Below, piece after piece: positions 40,618 through 52,597 of a stretch of DNA of 64,000 nt. The notes beneath the pieces were generated by a model. It searched no databases and had not been told where the DNA came from. It saw only the letters and a list, made by a program, of their open reading frames with translations. Numbering within the stretch: position 1 is the stretch's first letter; the number at the start of each line of letters is the position of its first letter. Position numbers and translations under genes: made by a program. Source of the DNA: Azolla caroliniana (taxonomy: Eukaryota > Polypodiophyta); contig JBHGNT010000004.1 of assembly GCA_043228905.1 (NCBI GenBank), positions 24,180,001 to 24,244,000 on the forward strand, in the 5' to 3' direction.

Positions 40618-43600
40618 ATGGAAGGCGGCGGTAGTGGGCCTCCGGGCATGATGGTGTTGAACTCACAGAACTACGCCGACTGGAAGATAAAGATGGAGGA
40701 CCTTCTCATCGTCCGAGACCTGTACGAACCGATCGACAATGCCGAGATACCCAAGGGGGTAATAGAGTCGGAGTGGAAGCTCCTGAACCGGAAAGCCGTA
40801 GCGACGATCCGGCAATATGTCGATGTAAGTGTCCTGCAACATGTGGCGAACGATACGAACGCCTATGAGATGTGGAAGAAGCTGTCGGGCCTCTATGAGA
40901 GGAAGAATGCGTTGAACCGGACCTCCCTGATGAGGAAGATAGTGAACCTCAAGTACCGGGACGGCGAGAATATGGTGGAACACGTGAGCACGTTCATGGG
41001 ATTCGTGAACCAGCTTGCGGCGATCAAGTTCCCGTTGGAGGATGCAATGCAAACCATCATCCTGATGTGTACATTGCCGGACAGCTGGGAGAACTTGGTG
41101 GTGACTCTCAGCACCTCCTGCACCGAAGATAACTTGTCTCTACAAACGGTAAAGACAAGTATTTTGAACGAAGAAGCGCGTCGGAGAGATAAAGAACCGG
41201 CCTCCGATTCGAAGGCGCTGCTTACCGAATCGGAACGGGGAAGACACTGGAACCGGAGTCCGCAAAGACGGGAGAAGTCGGGGACCCGGTCGCAGTCAAG
41301 AGGAAGACCCACCTGCTTCCACTGTGGGAAGCCGGGGCACTTCCGGAAGAATTGTCGGCATTACCGAAAGGACAACGGAGCCGACGACACCGATTCGAAG
41401 AAGTCACCGGAGAGAAACGGTGCATACCGGGGAGCCACGGACCGGAGAGGTCCGGATCGGCGAGGGCAGGACCGGAAAGGAACGACGGCACTCGCGGCAA
41501 GTGAAGAAGAGATAATGCTCATTACCGAAGAGAGGGAGCTGAACCTTGCCGGTGTAGAGATGACTTGGGTGGTCGATTCCGGAGCGTCGTTCCACCTGAC
41601 CCCGGAGAAGAAATACTTCTCATCCTACACAGCCGGTGAGCACGGCTGTGTCCGGATGGGAAATGAAGGTACATGCCGGATTGCCGGCATAGGAGACGTG
41701 TGGCTGATGACATCAACCGGATGCAAGATGCTGCTGAAGGATGTGCGACACGTTCCGGAGGTCCGATTGAACCTGATCTCGGCCGGGAGGCTAGATGATG
41801 AAGGCTACACGGGTAGCATCCGGAACGGCGTAATGAAGTTCAGCAAGGGGAGCCTGATAGTGGCTCGGGCCCGGAAGGTCAACACTCTGTACCTGATGAA
41901 TGCCCGGTTATGTCCGGAAGAGCTGAATGTGGCAGCCGACACTGCCGGTGAGCTGTGGCACAAAAGACTGTGCCACATGAGTGAGAAGGGGATGAAGAGG
42001 CTTGCAGAAGACAACCTTATTCCAGTGAAGCATGTGCACCTGGAGAAGTGCACCGACTGCCTGGCCGGTAAGCAAAACCGGACCTCCTTTCACTCAAGGC
42101 CACCGACGAGACGTAGCGCACCCTTGGAGCTGGTGCACACTGATGTGTGTCAGGTAGAAACGAAATCACATGGCGGAGCCCAGTACTTCGTGACATTCAT
42201 TGATGATCACAGCCGGAAGCTGTGGACGGCACCGTTGAAGACAAAGGACCAAGTGTTATCCGTCTTCAGAGAACTCCACGCGAGAGTGGAAAGAGAATCC
42301 GGCAAGAAGCTGAAAGCGATACGAGCGGATAACGGAGGGGAATACCGGGGGCAGTTCCAGGAGTACTGTCGCTCGAAGGGAATCCGGCTCGAGTTTACTG
42401 TGCCGAAGACGCCGGAACTGAACGGGCTGGCCGAGAGGATGAACCGGACCATAATGGAGAGGGTCCGGAGTATGCTGGCGCATGCGAAACTACCCAAGGG
42501 ATTTTGGGCTGAGGCAATGTCGACGGCGACGTATGTGATAAATAGATCACCCTCAGTACCTTTGGACGGAGACACGCCGCAGAAAGTGTGGACCGGTAAG
42601 GAAGTGTCCTACCGGCATCTGAAGGTGTTCGGGTGTCTCACATACGTGCATGTGGCAAAGGACCGGAGAGGAAAGTTAGATCCAAAGACCCGGCCATGCA
42701 TATTCCTCGGTTACGGCGACGACGAGTTCGGCTACCGAGTATGGGACCCGGTCGACAAGAAGATATTCAGGAGTCGAGATATCATCTTCATGGAGGACAA
42801 GACGCTCGCCGACTGGGAGTCGGAGAAGAAGATGAAGAGCTCCAAGTCGACCGGTGAGGATAAACTCTACGAGGAGCAGTCCCGACCGGCAAGGGACCGG
42901 TTAACACTCGAAGACCCGGCCGAAGACGGTGAAGAAACAGAACCGGCCGAGGAAGATGAAAATGATACCGGAACCGGCCCCGATCCCGAAATGGATTCGG
43001 ATGAAGAAGAAGAATCGGAAGAACCGGTTACCGAAGCTCCCGAACGGAGATATCCTCTAAGAGAGAGAAGGGCCCCCCGGAGATTTCCGGAACCAGAGCA
43101 CGTGCTGCTAACCGACGAGGGGGAGCCGGAGAGCTTTGAAGAAGCAAAGCACGACACCCAGAGCCGCAGGTGGTTAAGTGCCATGCAGGAGGAGATGGAT
43201 TCCCTGCATGAGAACCACACATATGAACTTGTGGAGTTGCCAAAAGGAAAGCGGGCACTTCGAAACAAGTGGGTGTTCAAGCTGAAACCGGGAGATGCCG
43301 GAAACCCCCCGAGATACAAAGCCAGGATCGTGGTGAAGGGGTTCCAGCAGAAGAAGGGCGTCGACTTCGACGAGATATTTGCCCCGGTAGTGAAGATGAC
43401 CTCCATCCGGACGGTGCTGAGCATAGCGGCAAGCATGGACCTTGAGGTAGAACAGATGGACGTGAAGACGGCATTCCTTCACGGTGACCTCGAAGAAGAG
43501 ATCTACATGCAGCAACCGGAAGGATTCGAGAAGGAAGGGAAGGAGCACCTGGTATGCCGGTTGAAGAAGAGCCTTTACGGACTGAAGCAGGCTCCCCGGC

Positions 43601-44694
43601 AATGGTACCGCAAGTTCGACTCCTTCATGACCGACGAAGGGTACCACAAAACGCAGTCTGATCACTGCGTGTTTGTGAAGAAGTTCGAAGGAGGAGACTC
43701 TCTAATACTCCTCCTGTACGTGGACGACATGTTGATCGTCGGACGGGACCAGGTCAAGATACGGATGCTGAAGAAGGCTCTTCACCGAACCTTCTCAATG
43801 AAGGACCTGGGTCCGGCGAGGCAAATACTAGGGATGCACATCATCCGGGACCGGAAGAAGAAGCAGTTGTGGTTGTCACAGGAGAAGTACGTGACGAAGG
43901 TGCTTCACCGGTTCAACATGTCGGAAGCAAGACCGGTCGGATCGACCCTCCCGGCAAACTGCAAGCTGTCCAGCAAGCAAAGTCCCAAGACAAAGGCTGA
44001 AAAGGAGGATATGATGAAAGTGCCGTATGCCTCAGCCGTCGGGAGCTTGATGTACGCCATGGTGTGTACGAGACCGGACATCGGATATGCAGTCGGAGTG
44101 GTGAGCCGGTACATGAGCAATCCCGGCAAAGAGCATTGGAACGCGGCCAAGTGGATACTCCGATACCTGAAGGGCACGGCAAACGTGTGCCTCCGATTCG
44201 GCTCCGGTAAGCCCGAACTCGATGGCTTCACCGATTCGGATATGTCGGCTGATGCAGATACCAGCCGGTCCACATCAGGGTATGTGATGACGTATGCAGG
44301 GGGAGCTGTTTCGTGGCAGTCGAGGCTGCAGAAGACGGTTGCGTTGTCAACCACGGAGGCGGAGTACATGGCGGCTGTTGAAGCCGGCAAGGAAATAATA
44401 TGGATGAAGGACTTCATTAGAGAGCTCGGGATCCGGCAGGAGGAGTACCGACTCTACTGCGATAGTCAGAGTGCCATCCACCTTGCGAAGAACGCGGCCT
44501 ATCACTCCCGGACGAAGCACATCCAGCGAAGATATCACTGGATCCGGGAAAGGATAGAAGACCAGGAGTTCGTGTTGACAAAGATCCACACGGACGAGAA
44601 CGGCTCAGATATGCTGACCAAAGTGCTCACACCCGACAAACTGGAAGCATGCCGGAAGAGGATCGGATTGGAGAGACATCCCATGCCGAAGTGA
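40618..44694 (+). CDS. Element I: Gag-Pol polyprotein (1358 aa), Ty1/copia
   Basis: One uninterrupted frame. Residues about 1-210: UBN2-type Gag. About 232: CCHC knuckle [14 protein letters not shown]. About 319: protease [12 protein letters not shown]. About 444-480: zinc-binding [10 protein letters not shown] and CTDCLAGKQ. Integrase core: Asp in ELVHTDVCQ (about 505), Asp in IRADNGGEY (about 569), Glu in NGLAERMNRT (about 604). Then [14 protein letters not shown] and an acidic linker. RT from about 868 ([12 protein letters not shown]), with [16 protein letters not shown] and catalytic YVDDMLIVG (about 1034). RNase H with FTDSDMSAD, TTEAEYMAA and CDSQSAIHLAKN. The ATG is 32 nt after the LTR. 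The order integrase before RT defines copia. Nothing is missing. Confidence 0.96.
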   Translation: MEGGGSGPPGMMVLNSQNYADWKIKMEDLLIVRDLYEPIDNAEIPKGVIESEWKLLNRKAVATIRQYVDVSVLQHVANDTNAYEMWKKLSGLYERKNALNRTSLMRKIVNLKYRDGENMVEHVSTFMGFVNQLAAIKFPLEDAMQTIILMCTLPDSWENLVVTLSTSCTEDNLSLQTVKTSILNEEARRRDKEPASDSKALLTESERGRHWNRSPQRREKSGTRSQSRGRPTCFHCGKPGHFRKNCRHYRKDNGADDTDSKKSPERNGAYRGATDRRGPDRRGQDRKGTTALAASEEEIMLITEERELNLAGVEMTWVVDSGASFHLTPEKKYFSSYTAGEHGCVRMGNEGTCRIAGIGDVWLMTSTGCKMLLKDVRHVPEVRLNLISAGRLDDEGYTGSIRNGVMKFSKGSLIVARARKVNTLYLMNARLCPEELNVAADTAGELWHKRLCHMSEKGMKRLAEDNLIPVKHVHLEKCTDCLAGKQNRTSFHSRPPTRRSAPLELVHTDVCQVETKSHGGAQYFVTFIDDHSRKLWTAPLKTKDQVLSVFRELHARVERESGKKLKAIRADNGGEYRGQFQEYCRSKGIRLEFTVPKTPELNGLAERMNRTIMERVRSMLAHAKLPKGFWAEAMSTATYVINRSPSVPLDGDTPQKVWTGKEVSYRHLKVFGCLTYVHVAKDRRGKLDPKTRPCIFLGYGDDEFGYRVWDPVDKKIFRSRDIIFMEDKTLADWESEKKMKSSKSTGEDKLYEEQSRPARDRLTLEDPAEDGEETEPAEEDENDTGTGPDPEMDSDEEEESEEPVTEAPERRYPLRERRAPRRFPEPEHVLLTDEGEPESFEEAKHDTQSRRWLSAMQEEMDSLHENHTYELVELPKGKRALRNKWVFKLKPGDAGNPPRYKARIVVKGFQQKKGVDFDEIFAPVVKMTSIRTVLSIAASMDLEVEQMDVKTAFLHGDLEEEIYMQQPEGFEKEGKEHLVCRLKKSLYGLKQAPRQWYRKFDSFMTDEGYHKTQSDHCVFVKKFEGGDSLILLLYVDDMLIVGRDQVKIRMLKKALHRTFSMKDLGPARQILGMHIIRDRKKKQLWLSQEKYVTKVLHRFNMSEARPVGSTLPANCKLSSKQSPKTKAEKEDMMKVPYASAVGSLMYAMVCTRPDIGYAVGVVSRYMSNPGKEHWNAAKWILRYLKGTANVCLRFGSGKPELDGFTDSDMSADADTSRSTSGYVMTYAGGAVSWQSRLQKTVALSTTEAEYMAAVEAGKEIIWMKDFIRELGIRQEEYRLYCDSQSAIHLAKNAAYHSRTKHIQRRYHWIRERIEDQEFVLTKIHTDENGSDMLTKVLTPDKLEACRKRIGLERHPMPK

Positions 44695-44704
44695 AGGGGG
44701 AGTT

Positions 44705-45365
44705 TGTTGGGATTTCGGTCCCTCCGTATGGGATGTCCGGAGATGAATAACGGCAAGCCCGGTTGCGGTTACGGAGCCGGATGATGAAGACCCCGGCTAC
44801 GGAGCCGGATGATGAAGACCCCGGCTACGGAGCCGGATGATGAAGATCCCGGCTACGGAGCCGGATGATGAAGACCCCGGTTACGGAGCCGGATGATGTA
44901 TGTACCCGGAGCGAGATCCGGATGCGGGGACATATTTGTGAATATGTTTGCCAAGGGCCCTTGAGGCTATATTTGTAAATAGCCCGAAAGTCATATGCGT
45001 ATAAATATGACTTAGGGCAAACAGCTGCTGTCGTTGCTCATTTTTCATGCGAAGTGAGAGCAGCCGAGAGAGAAAGAAAGAGAGAGAGGGAGAGAGACGA
45101 AGAGGTCGTTGCCTCTGTGTATTACCGCCGCCTGTGGCGAAGACAGTGAGCTCAAGGTTGTTGCCTTGTAGCTTCACCATTGTACATCTCTGTGTATAGT
45201 GATAGTTGGAGTTTGAGGACTCCCGTGGTTTTTTTCCCATTTAGGGTTTTCCACGTAAAACACCCTGTGTACTCTCCTCTCCATTGTTCTCGTGCACTTT
45301 GTATTCCCTGTTTTTCTGTGTGTTGATCCTATTCCTCGGTTGTGGCCGAGCACGTAATTTCAACA
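44705..45365 (+). repeat. Element I: 3' LTR
   Basis: 661 bp, preceded by the purine tract AAGGGGGAGTT (44693-44704). Same as the 5' LTR but 28 bp shorter, one fewer minisatellite unit. Confidence 0.95.
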
Positions 45366-45370
45366 CCATG

Positions 45371-46188
45371 TTGTGCGGTTCGGTTAAAACAAGTACATGG
45401 CGCATCACTATGCGTACATCACGCGTGTAGCGGAAGTGCATGAGTCAGAGCCCTACGCGGAAGCGGCAAAAGATGCGAATTAGCATGCCACGATGGAGGA
45501 AGAGATGCGCGCATTGGCTGAAAATGAAAATTGGGACCTAGTTGACGCACCGAAAGGTGTGAAGCCGATCGGATGTAGGTGGGTGTACAAGGTCAAGTAC
45601 AACACTGACGGCTCGGTCAACCGATACAAGGCCCGGTTAGTAACAAAAGGTTACGCGCAGCAACATGGCATCGACTACGATGAGACGTTTGCACCAGTCG
45701 TGAAGATGACGATCGTCCATGTTTTGCTCATGGTAGCTACGGCAAAGGGGTGGCACTGACATCAGATGGATGTAAAGAATGTGTTCCTACAAGGTGAGCT
45801 TGAGGAACAAGTGTACATGGTACAGCCCCCGGATTTCACTCTGGAACGAACACTTTGGCGGTGTGCCAGTTGAAGAAGTCCCTTTACGGACTAAAGCAAG
45901 CCCCGCGTGCCTGGAACGCGAAGATCATGCGGCAACTGCGTCGGATGGGCTTTGTGACATTGAAATCGGACTCCTCACTGTTCATCCGGAAAGGTCGACT
46001 CGGGCCGGTTAGCATTTTACTTTATGTTGATGATTTGGTCATCACCGGCGCCGACCTAGGTGAGAATGACCACGTGAAGCTCCAGCATGCGGCATCATTT
46101 GACATGAAGGATCTAGGGAACCTTCATTACTTCCTCGGAATCGAAGTGATCCGCACCCCCGAAGGCATACTGATCAGCCAACGGCATT
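45371..46188 (+). pseudogene. Copia element H: reverse transcriptase part
   Basis: Continues H after element I: YMAHHYAYITRVAEVHESE, a stop at 45481-45483, then NWDLVDAPKGVKPIGCRWVY, KARLVTKGYAQQHGIDYDET, a stop at 45757-45759 in place of a residue after GWH, MDVKNVFLQGELEEQVYM, a frameshift near 45850, [29 protein letters not shown] (catalytic DD) and FLGIEVIRT. It ends where the LTR of element L begins. Confidence 0.82.
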
Positions 46189-46212
46189 ACATTGTTGCGT
46201 TGTTACGCACGT

Positions 46213-46860
46213 TATCGAGGTATTCCTCGTGGATGCGTGGAATGAGGCGGGACCTCGGGGGTCTTGTACCGAAGAGCAATAGGGAAAGGAGAAGGGAAGG
46301 GACCCACTACGTGTGAGCGTAGATCCACAGGGACGCAGCCCTTCGACACGAAGACGCGAGCGGGGAAACCAACACAGAGAGGCACAAAGGTATGTAAGTA
46401 TATATTAACAGAGACAAACAACAAGAAGCACGAAGTCGGTTACAACCGAACAGGCCGGCGAACAGATGCCGATGCCTGTTCGCAAATGCTCAAAAGGAAA
46501 GGAGTAGGTTGGAGGTGCTGCCGGAAGCACTCGGGCATTCCTCAGAGCAGCGCGAGCCTCCCGAAACCTGCACAGAAAGAAGCTGCAGAGAGTATGGAAG
46601 AGAGAGAAGCCTTCGACCGACAACCCGACAGCACTTCGTCCCCTCTGATTCCGCGATCCCCTCCTCCTCCTCGTCTCCCCCCTTTTATAGGCAAGAAAGG
46701 AGCCGTTTCCCATTAACTTCCTTCCTACCGAATCTACCTACCTAGGATCTTCTATGTACCTAACTCTCTCTTATGTACAACATAAGGCGCACGTGCATGA
46801 AGAGCCGGTTCCTACGCTCCAGTGCACCGATTCCGCTTGTGGACGGTTTTCTTCACGACA
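46213..46860 (-). repeat. Element K: 3' LTR
   Basis: 648 bp; the terminal CGACA on the minus strand has become CGATA (plus strand TATCG at 46213, a CpG to CpA-type change). On the minus strand the purine tract GGTTAGGTGGGGGCGGA (46877-46861) precedes it. Confidence 0.9.
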
Positions 46861-46933
46861 TCCGCCCCCACCTAACCGCGCATCCACCGGCATGCGCCAA
46901 ATTGAGTTGGGACGGAGAAAACCGGTCCAGCCT

Positions 46934-49900
46934 TCAATCCCCGCCCGTCGGTTCTTCCTCGGTTCCGGATTGTTCATCGTCCCGGTCCAGGTTAACCGGA
47001 ACCGGCTCATCGTCGTGACGCTTCTTGAACGCTTTGATCCGCTTCCCAGCTACCGGTATCGCCATTCTCGTGCCGTCGAGTTCCGCCAGATGGTACGTCC
47101 CGTTGTCGTTGGCGCTTTGTACCACGTAAGGCCCGAACCACCTTCTTGCGAACTTCCGTGTCGCTCGGTGCTGGTTGTCGAGGTTGTTGTCGTAGACTAG
47201 CACCCAGTCGCCTTCCTCGATCTTCTTCGGTCGGAGCCGGTGCGTTCGGTCGAACCGGGCTTTGTTCCTCATCCTTGCTTCCCGAAGCTTTCCCGCAGCC
47301 TGCTCCACGTCCTCCGACCTTCGCTCGAGCTGACGTATGCGCGCCGCCAATAGTTCCTCCCGGCTCATCTCGTCTCTCCAGTCCACGGTTGCCCATGAGA
47401 GGATCGTACGTTCCATCAGCATGATCGGCTTCTGCCCAAACATGAGCTCTGCCGGCATGAATCCGGTTACCGAACTGTGCATAGTTCGGTCAGCCCACAA
47501 CGCGTAAGGCAGCAGCCGCGGCCAGTTCCTGACTTGACCTCCGCATGCCCGAACTAACGCCTTGACGATCGGTCCGTGTCCGCGCTCCACCTTTCCATTC
47601 GCCTCCGGATTGTACGCAGTGGTAAGCGAGAGCTTGACTCCTAGCCAGTCGAACAGCTCCTCGGCCTCTTCGGCGTCCAACTCCCCGCGATCAGCCATGA
47701 TCTTCCCGACGCACCCGTACCGGCATATCACGTCCTTGATCAGGAATCGACATACGGCTGCGGTCGTTTTGTTCTGAAGGGCCCGGCATTCCACCTGGTT
47801 CGTCAGATCTTCCCGAGCCAGGACCAGATACCGCATCTGTCCTACTCCCATCGGCATCGTCACCAGGTCTACCATCCATTTGAAGTGGATGGTCGGAGGG
47901 TACGTAGGGTGAAGCCCGTCCCGATGTCGGACTATGGAGTGCATCTGACAGCTCTCGCAAGTTGTCACGAACCGATGCACGTCCCGGTACAGTCCCGGCT
48001 ACCAGTACTTCCCCTTTATCTTCTCGAACGTGGCCCACGTTCCTCGGTGTCCAGCCCAAGGGTTGTCGTGGTAGGCCGTCAGCAGCTCCTCCTGTTCTTC
48101 CTTCATCGCCACCACCCGGAGCGGGACGCCGTTCCTCTTCTTCGGGTGCTTCCATAAGTGTCTGTCCCGGAGAAAGAATCGGTATGCTTTCTTCCGGATC
48201 CAGTTGCCCTCGTCTCTCGTCCATGACGCATCCGGCGTCATTGTCCTCAAGAAACCACCGATCTGCAGCCACTCGCCGTCATACTTGCTCTCGTCGAAGC
48301 CGTTAAGTGCCGGAGTGCTTGTCCCATCGGTCGTCACATACGCCGCCTCGAAGAAGTCCACGCCGACTTCTTCGTCCTCCGAAACCATGCCGCCCTCGTC
48401 ATCAAACCTCGCCCTCGAAAGCATGTCGGCCATGGCATTGTCCTTTCCAGAAATGTGCCGTATTTCCGGGTCCAGGGACTTGATGTACGCTATCCACCTA
48501 AGCATCGCCAGGTCCGGTGTCGCGCATCCAGAAATCATGCCGAGAATTGGCAGGCAATCCGTCTCGATAATCACTTCTGTCCCGATCAGGTAGTCTTTGT
48601 CGGCCTTTACTGCCGAAATGATACCCTAGAGTTCGCGTTTAACCTGGGCGTACCCTCGTTGTCGCTCGCTGAGGACCTTTGCGCCGAATCGGATCGGGAA
48701 CCGAATGCCGTCCTCGTTTTCTTGGTTGGCGACCCATCCGATCCCGGTCGGACTCGTATCCACCGTTATGTATACCGGGGTACCCTTCTCGTAGACACCC
48801 TTCCAGAGCGCCGGTGCTGCCGCAAGAGCTTCCTTCAACTTCCGGACCGACTCCGTGTGCTCGTCCCGCCACTCGAATTTTCGCCCCTTCTTCAGCAACC
48901 CGTATAGCGGTTCCGCAACGTGGGCGTAATGCGGGATCCATATGTGGTAGAATGCGCATGCCCCCAGGAACCTCCGAACTTCCGTAACCGAGCTACAGTT
49001 GGTCTTCATCGCGGAGATGGCTTCTACCTTTGCCGGAGACGGCTTCCGGCCATATGGTCCACATAGGTGTCCAACCACTAGGATTTCTGATTGCCCGAAG
49101 GCCGATTTCTCCCCGGAGAAGGTGAGCCTCCCACCCTCTAGCCTTTGTAGCACCCTCTCGCAGTTGTCGATGTGTGTTGCCACGAATCGCCGGCATCCGT
49201 CCGGCCCGAGTGTCTCGTCCTTCTCTTCCACCGGGCACCCCTTTATCGGGATATCGTCTTGAAACGGCATGGTGATGTCTGGGATGCAATCCCTCAGTAC
49301 TTTGTTCATTGCATTCACCATGTGGGCCACTAAGTTGGTCCCTCCTTGTGGCAGGGTACACATTCGCACTAGGCCGAGGGGAGTTCACATCGTCGTAATG
49401 TCTCTGCTCTCCACGGCTAGCTAGAACTGGTCGTACCCCGAGTACAGATCTCCGACCGAGTAAATCGACCTTCCGGCGAAGGCCTCCGCGAACTCGTTTA
49501 CGGTCGGTCCGATTCCTACGTTCCGAATGGTCACTCTGTTGACCGGCTGCAGGTCTTGAATGAAGCGTAATGTTCCGTTTTTTTTTGGTACGGTAAACCA
49601 TCGGTTCGAGTATGGGACACTTGACGGTTCGAGAATGCCCATATCGACTTTCTGCCTCAATAGCTCCATCAACTTCGGGATGTGAGCTCTCGGTACTGGA
49701 ATCGGCTTGAGATTCCACGGTACATGCGGTACCGTGAATATCACCATCGGCTCCACGATTGTCGGGTCTACGCACCCGATCTCTTCCGGTGAGAATGCGA
49801 AGGCTTTCCCGTGCCTTCCGAGCATCCTCCGAAACCGGTCTTCCTCCGCCGACAGTAGGAACCCGCCCCCACCGATTTTGAGCTCCCGGAGCGTCCCGTC

Positions 49901-50427
49901 GGTGAAGGTGTGTCCTATGCAGACCGGATCTCGCAAACTGGGGTCCGACGCAACCCCTCTGATCCGGGACTCGCTGCCCTCCGGTAAGGGTGCCGCAACT
50001 GGCCTTACCTTCCGGTCCACAGTCTTGTACTTCGTGCTAACTCGGGCCGTCCAATCCGACCAGAGCCCCTGACTGAAGTTCGCGATGATTTCGTATATCT
50101 CTTCAGAACATATCGGTATCGTCCGGTCTTCGTTAAGGTCTTCTCCGGCTACCTTCCTCAGCATCCCCAAGGTGTCGTCGAAGGAGACCGCCTCCACGGC
50201 TCCGCTGGTTTCCTCGTCCGGGCCGAGAACTCCGCACACTTGAAGTCGCTCCTCCGCCCTTCCCTTTTCTCGGCCAACGATGCCGACTATCATACACCCT
50301 CCGTTGTTGGAGAGGCAAAAAATTTTACTTATCGTACAGGGTTTCTTCGGTTTCGGTTCTATCGTACAGCTGCGGGGTCTTTCCCGAGTGTCTGGACTGT
50401 CTCGGCCCCACACCTTGGCAGCCCTCT
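46934..50427 (-). pseudogene. pol: Element K: pol with nonsense codons, no frameshift
   Basis: All segments are in one frame: RT region down to YSGYDQF, TAG at 49421-49423, TGA near 49387, RT and RNase H 49369-48626 ending QVKREL then TAG (Trp position), RNase H and integrase zinc region to KGKYW then TAG at 47999, integrase core (WMVDLVTMPMG, MADRGELD, NPEANGKVERG) and GPY module (RRWFGPYVVQ) to the stop at 46934. FQDDIPIKG replaces FLDDIPIKG next to the RT catalytic pair. At the start CLSNNGGCMIVGIVG replaces the DSG form. The stops look like C-to-T or G-to-A changes. Confidence 0.9.
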
Positions 50428-50434
50428 CTAAAAA
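50372..50434 (-). promoter_or_regulatory. Element K: conserved frameshift site with pseudoknot
   Basis: On the minus strand T5 at 50434-50430 and TAG 50430-50428. Stem 1 GGGCTGCC (50424-50417) with GACAGTCC (50401-50394); loop GTGGGG (50411-50406) with CCCCGC (50377-50372), where one pair became T-G. Confidence 0.65.
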
Positions 50435-52554
50435 TCCTCTCGGTTCTCGCCACCGAGGGATTCGCGGTTTCGCTCGTGGTTCGGCCGCACCGTCAGAAAT
50501 TGGACCAAATGGCGCCCGTCCTGGCTTTTCACCCTCGCATAGGCCGAACCGTTGTCCAGCACCTTGGTCTCCATTTGCGCCGCCGTGATATACGGTTCCC
50601 CTAATATGACCGGGTGCGAGGACGTCTCCTGTACGAAGAAGTGCTGGTCAATCTCGACGTCGCCGATCTTGACTCACACGTTTGGGTAGGCCCCGTGCAG
50701 TTCCTCGGTGGCGCGCGTCGCCGCCCGTATCTTCCACCCGTGCTTGGTGTTGATCGGCCACTTTCCCTTCTTATAGAAGTCCATGGACATCAGGTTTATT
50801 TCCGAACCGTGGTCCACCAATGCCACCACCGGTTCCTGAACATCTCCGATCTTTATCGGGGTCTCTGTGGTCGCTCGGGCCCAGTGCGGCCTTGAATAGT
50901 GGCTCTCCGCCCACTCATCTTCCAGCGCCATGTCGTCGATGTGCGTCGTCCGCACCTCCACAGTTCTTTCCAGTTCCGTCTCCGTCGACAGCCTCTTCTA
51001 TTTCACCAGGTCCACAATGGAGTCGTGGAACTCCTTCTTGGCGATCCCTAGCACCTCCCGCAATGACAGCTCCACTTTGCTGTCGAGGATCCGTTCTTCT
51101 AGGACCTTTCGTAGGTCCATGGTCCTTTCTATTTCCGTCCCCAGTCGGTATCCGCCCTTCCTGGGGTTATCTTGCGTGCTGGACCCACCGGCATCGTTCC
51201 GTCGTTGCCCGAATCGGGTCTCGTATCGTTGTGAAGGCCCGGCCGCTCCGGCTTTCCCCACTTGTTTGTCTTCTACCAGAGCCTCGTAGTTCCGGCAGGC
51301 GGCTTCTACGAAGCCCGTCTTCTCCTCGACCGGGTCGCTCCACCCGGTTATTTCCCGGACCCGTCTCTCAGCGCGGTCCGCTTCATCTTTCCTCAGTCGC
51401 GCGCCGGTGAGGCCTTCCAGCATTGCCGACCAGAATCCGTCTTTGCTCCCCTTTCGGGCCTCGCTACCCCCGACCCGAATGCCGGCCGACGCCGAGTAGT
51501 GGATGGCCTCCACGTGTCGGGCCGCTGCCTTTTCCATCAGTCTCTTCATACCTCCTCGCCCGTCGTTCCGGTTTAGGGCCCTTCTGGTATCGCTGGCATG
51601 CACCCGGCCTTCCCACAGGTACTCCACCCGGTTCCTCAACGCCTCTGCGAAATCGCCGCAGTCCTTCCGAATGTGGCCGATCTTGTCGCACCACATGCAC
51701 CTGTTCCCTGCTGCCGGCCATCGGTCACGAGCCGGTTCGCCGCCTTCCCTTCGAGCCTGGGCGATCTGGAGATCCTTTATCGCCCACGTCAACTCCTCCA
51801 GCGCTGCTCCTCCGGACGAGCCATTGACCATGCCGGTCGAAGCCGAACCGGTTTCGAGCCACTCCCGGGTCTCTTCCCTTCGCCCTTGTGGTGCCGGTTC
51901 AAACCTCCTTGCTGTGACCGAGCCCGCACCAGCCGCCCCGTTATCAGCCCATTCTCGCCGTTTGTCGAAACGGCCACAAACTCTCTTAACCGCAGCCCAG
52001 TCGGTCGTCAGCCCGTCTTCGGTTTCCAGCAAGGAGCCGACTTGATCCCGGTCCCGCTCGTCCACCGACTTGATGAACAGTAGGACCCGGCTCGTATCCA
52101 GAACGGTTCGGTCAAGCGCCGAAAGGCGCGCAAAGCGTTCCTCAAACTCCCGGAGGAGTGCCGACGCGTTTCTTCCCTTGCCGGGGGACTCCACCCATTC
52201 CATGAAGTCCCGTTTCGAAAGCCGGAGCGCGTCGTCCAGCCCGTATTTCTCTAGGAGTCGGCCTTCGAACTCCTCCCAGGTACGGCTCTCCGCCCGTACG
52301 TCGAGCACCTCCGCGTGGATGCTCGGCATCGCCACTTGAGGGAACCCGGCAAGACGCCTCTCTTCCGGAATGTCCCGCATCAGCATTTCTGCCCCGTAGG
52401 ACGCCAAATACTTCGTGGCATCCTTTCCGCTGAACCGGCCGATCGTACCGACGACCACCTCAATGGCTCTGTCAAGGGCGTCGGTGCCCTCGCGTGCGCT
52501 CAATATCTGATCCACGGCCGAAGCCATGGCCTCCGCAAGATCCGACCCCTTCAT
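50428..52554 (-). pseudogene. gag: Element K: gag-protease, two stops
   Basis: ATG at 52554 (KGSDLAEAMASAVDQIL). TIGRFSGKDATKYLASY, TWEEFEGRLLEKYG, CCHC CMWCDKIGHIRKDC, GRGGMKRLMEKAAARH, VLGIAKKEFHDSIVDLVK then TAG at 50998-51000, VVALVDHGSEINLM, a stop near 50674, FFVQETSSHPVILGEPYI, ending GAT TTT TAG at 50428. Confidence 0.9.
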
Positions 52555-52597
52555 CTTCTGCTCTTCTGCCGCCTCGTTCACGTCGGGTTCACCAAGA

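Larger units (their letters stand above)
39898..45365 (+). mobile_element. Ty1/copia element I, complete and apparently intact
   Basis: 5' LTR 39898-40586, PBS, single gag-pol ORF of 1358 codons, purine tract, 3' LTR 44705-45365 and 5-bp target duplication CCATG (39893-39897 and 45366-45370). The LTRs appear identical except that the 5' LTR has one more 28-bp internal unit, so insertion is very recent. All catalytic motifs are present. It is the best candidate for an autonomous element in the window. Confidence 0.95.
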
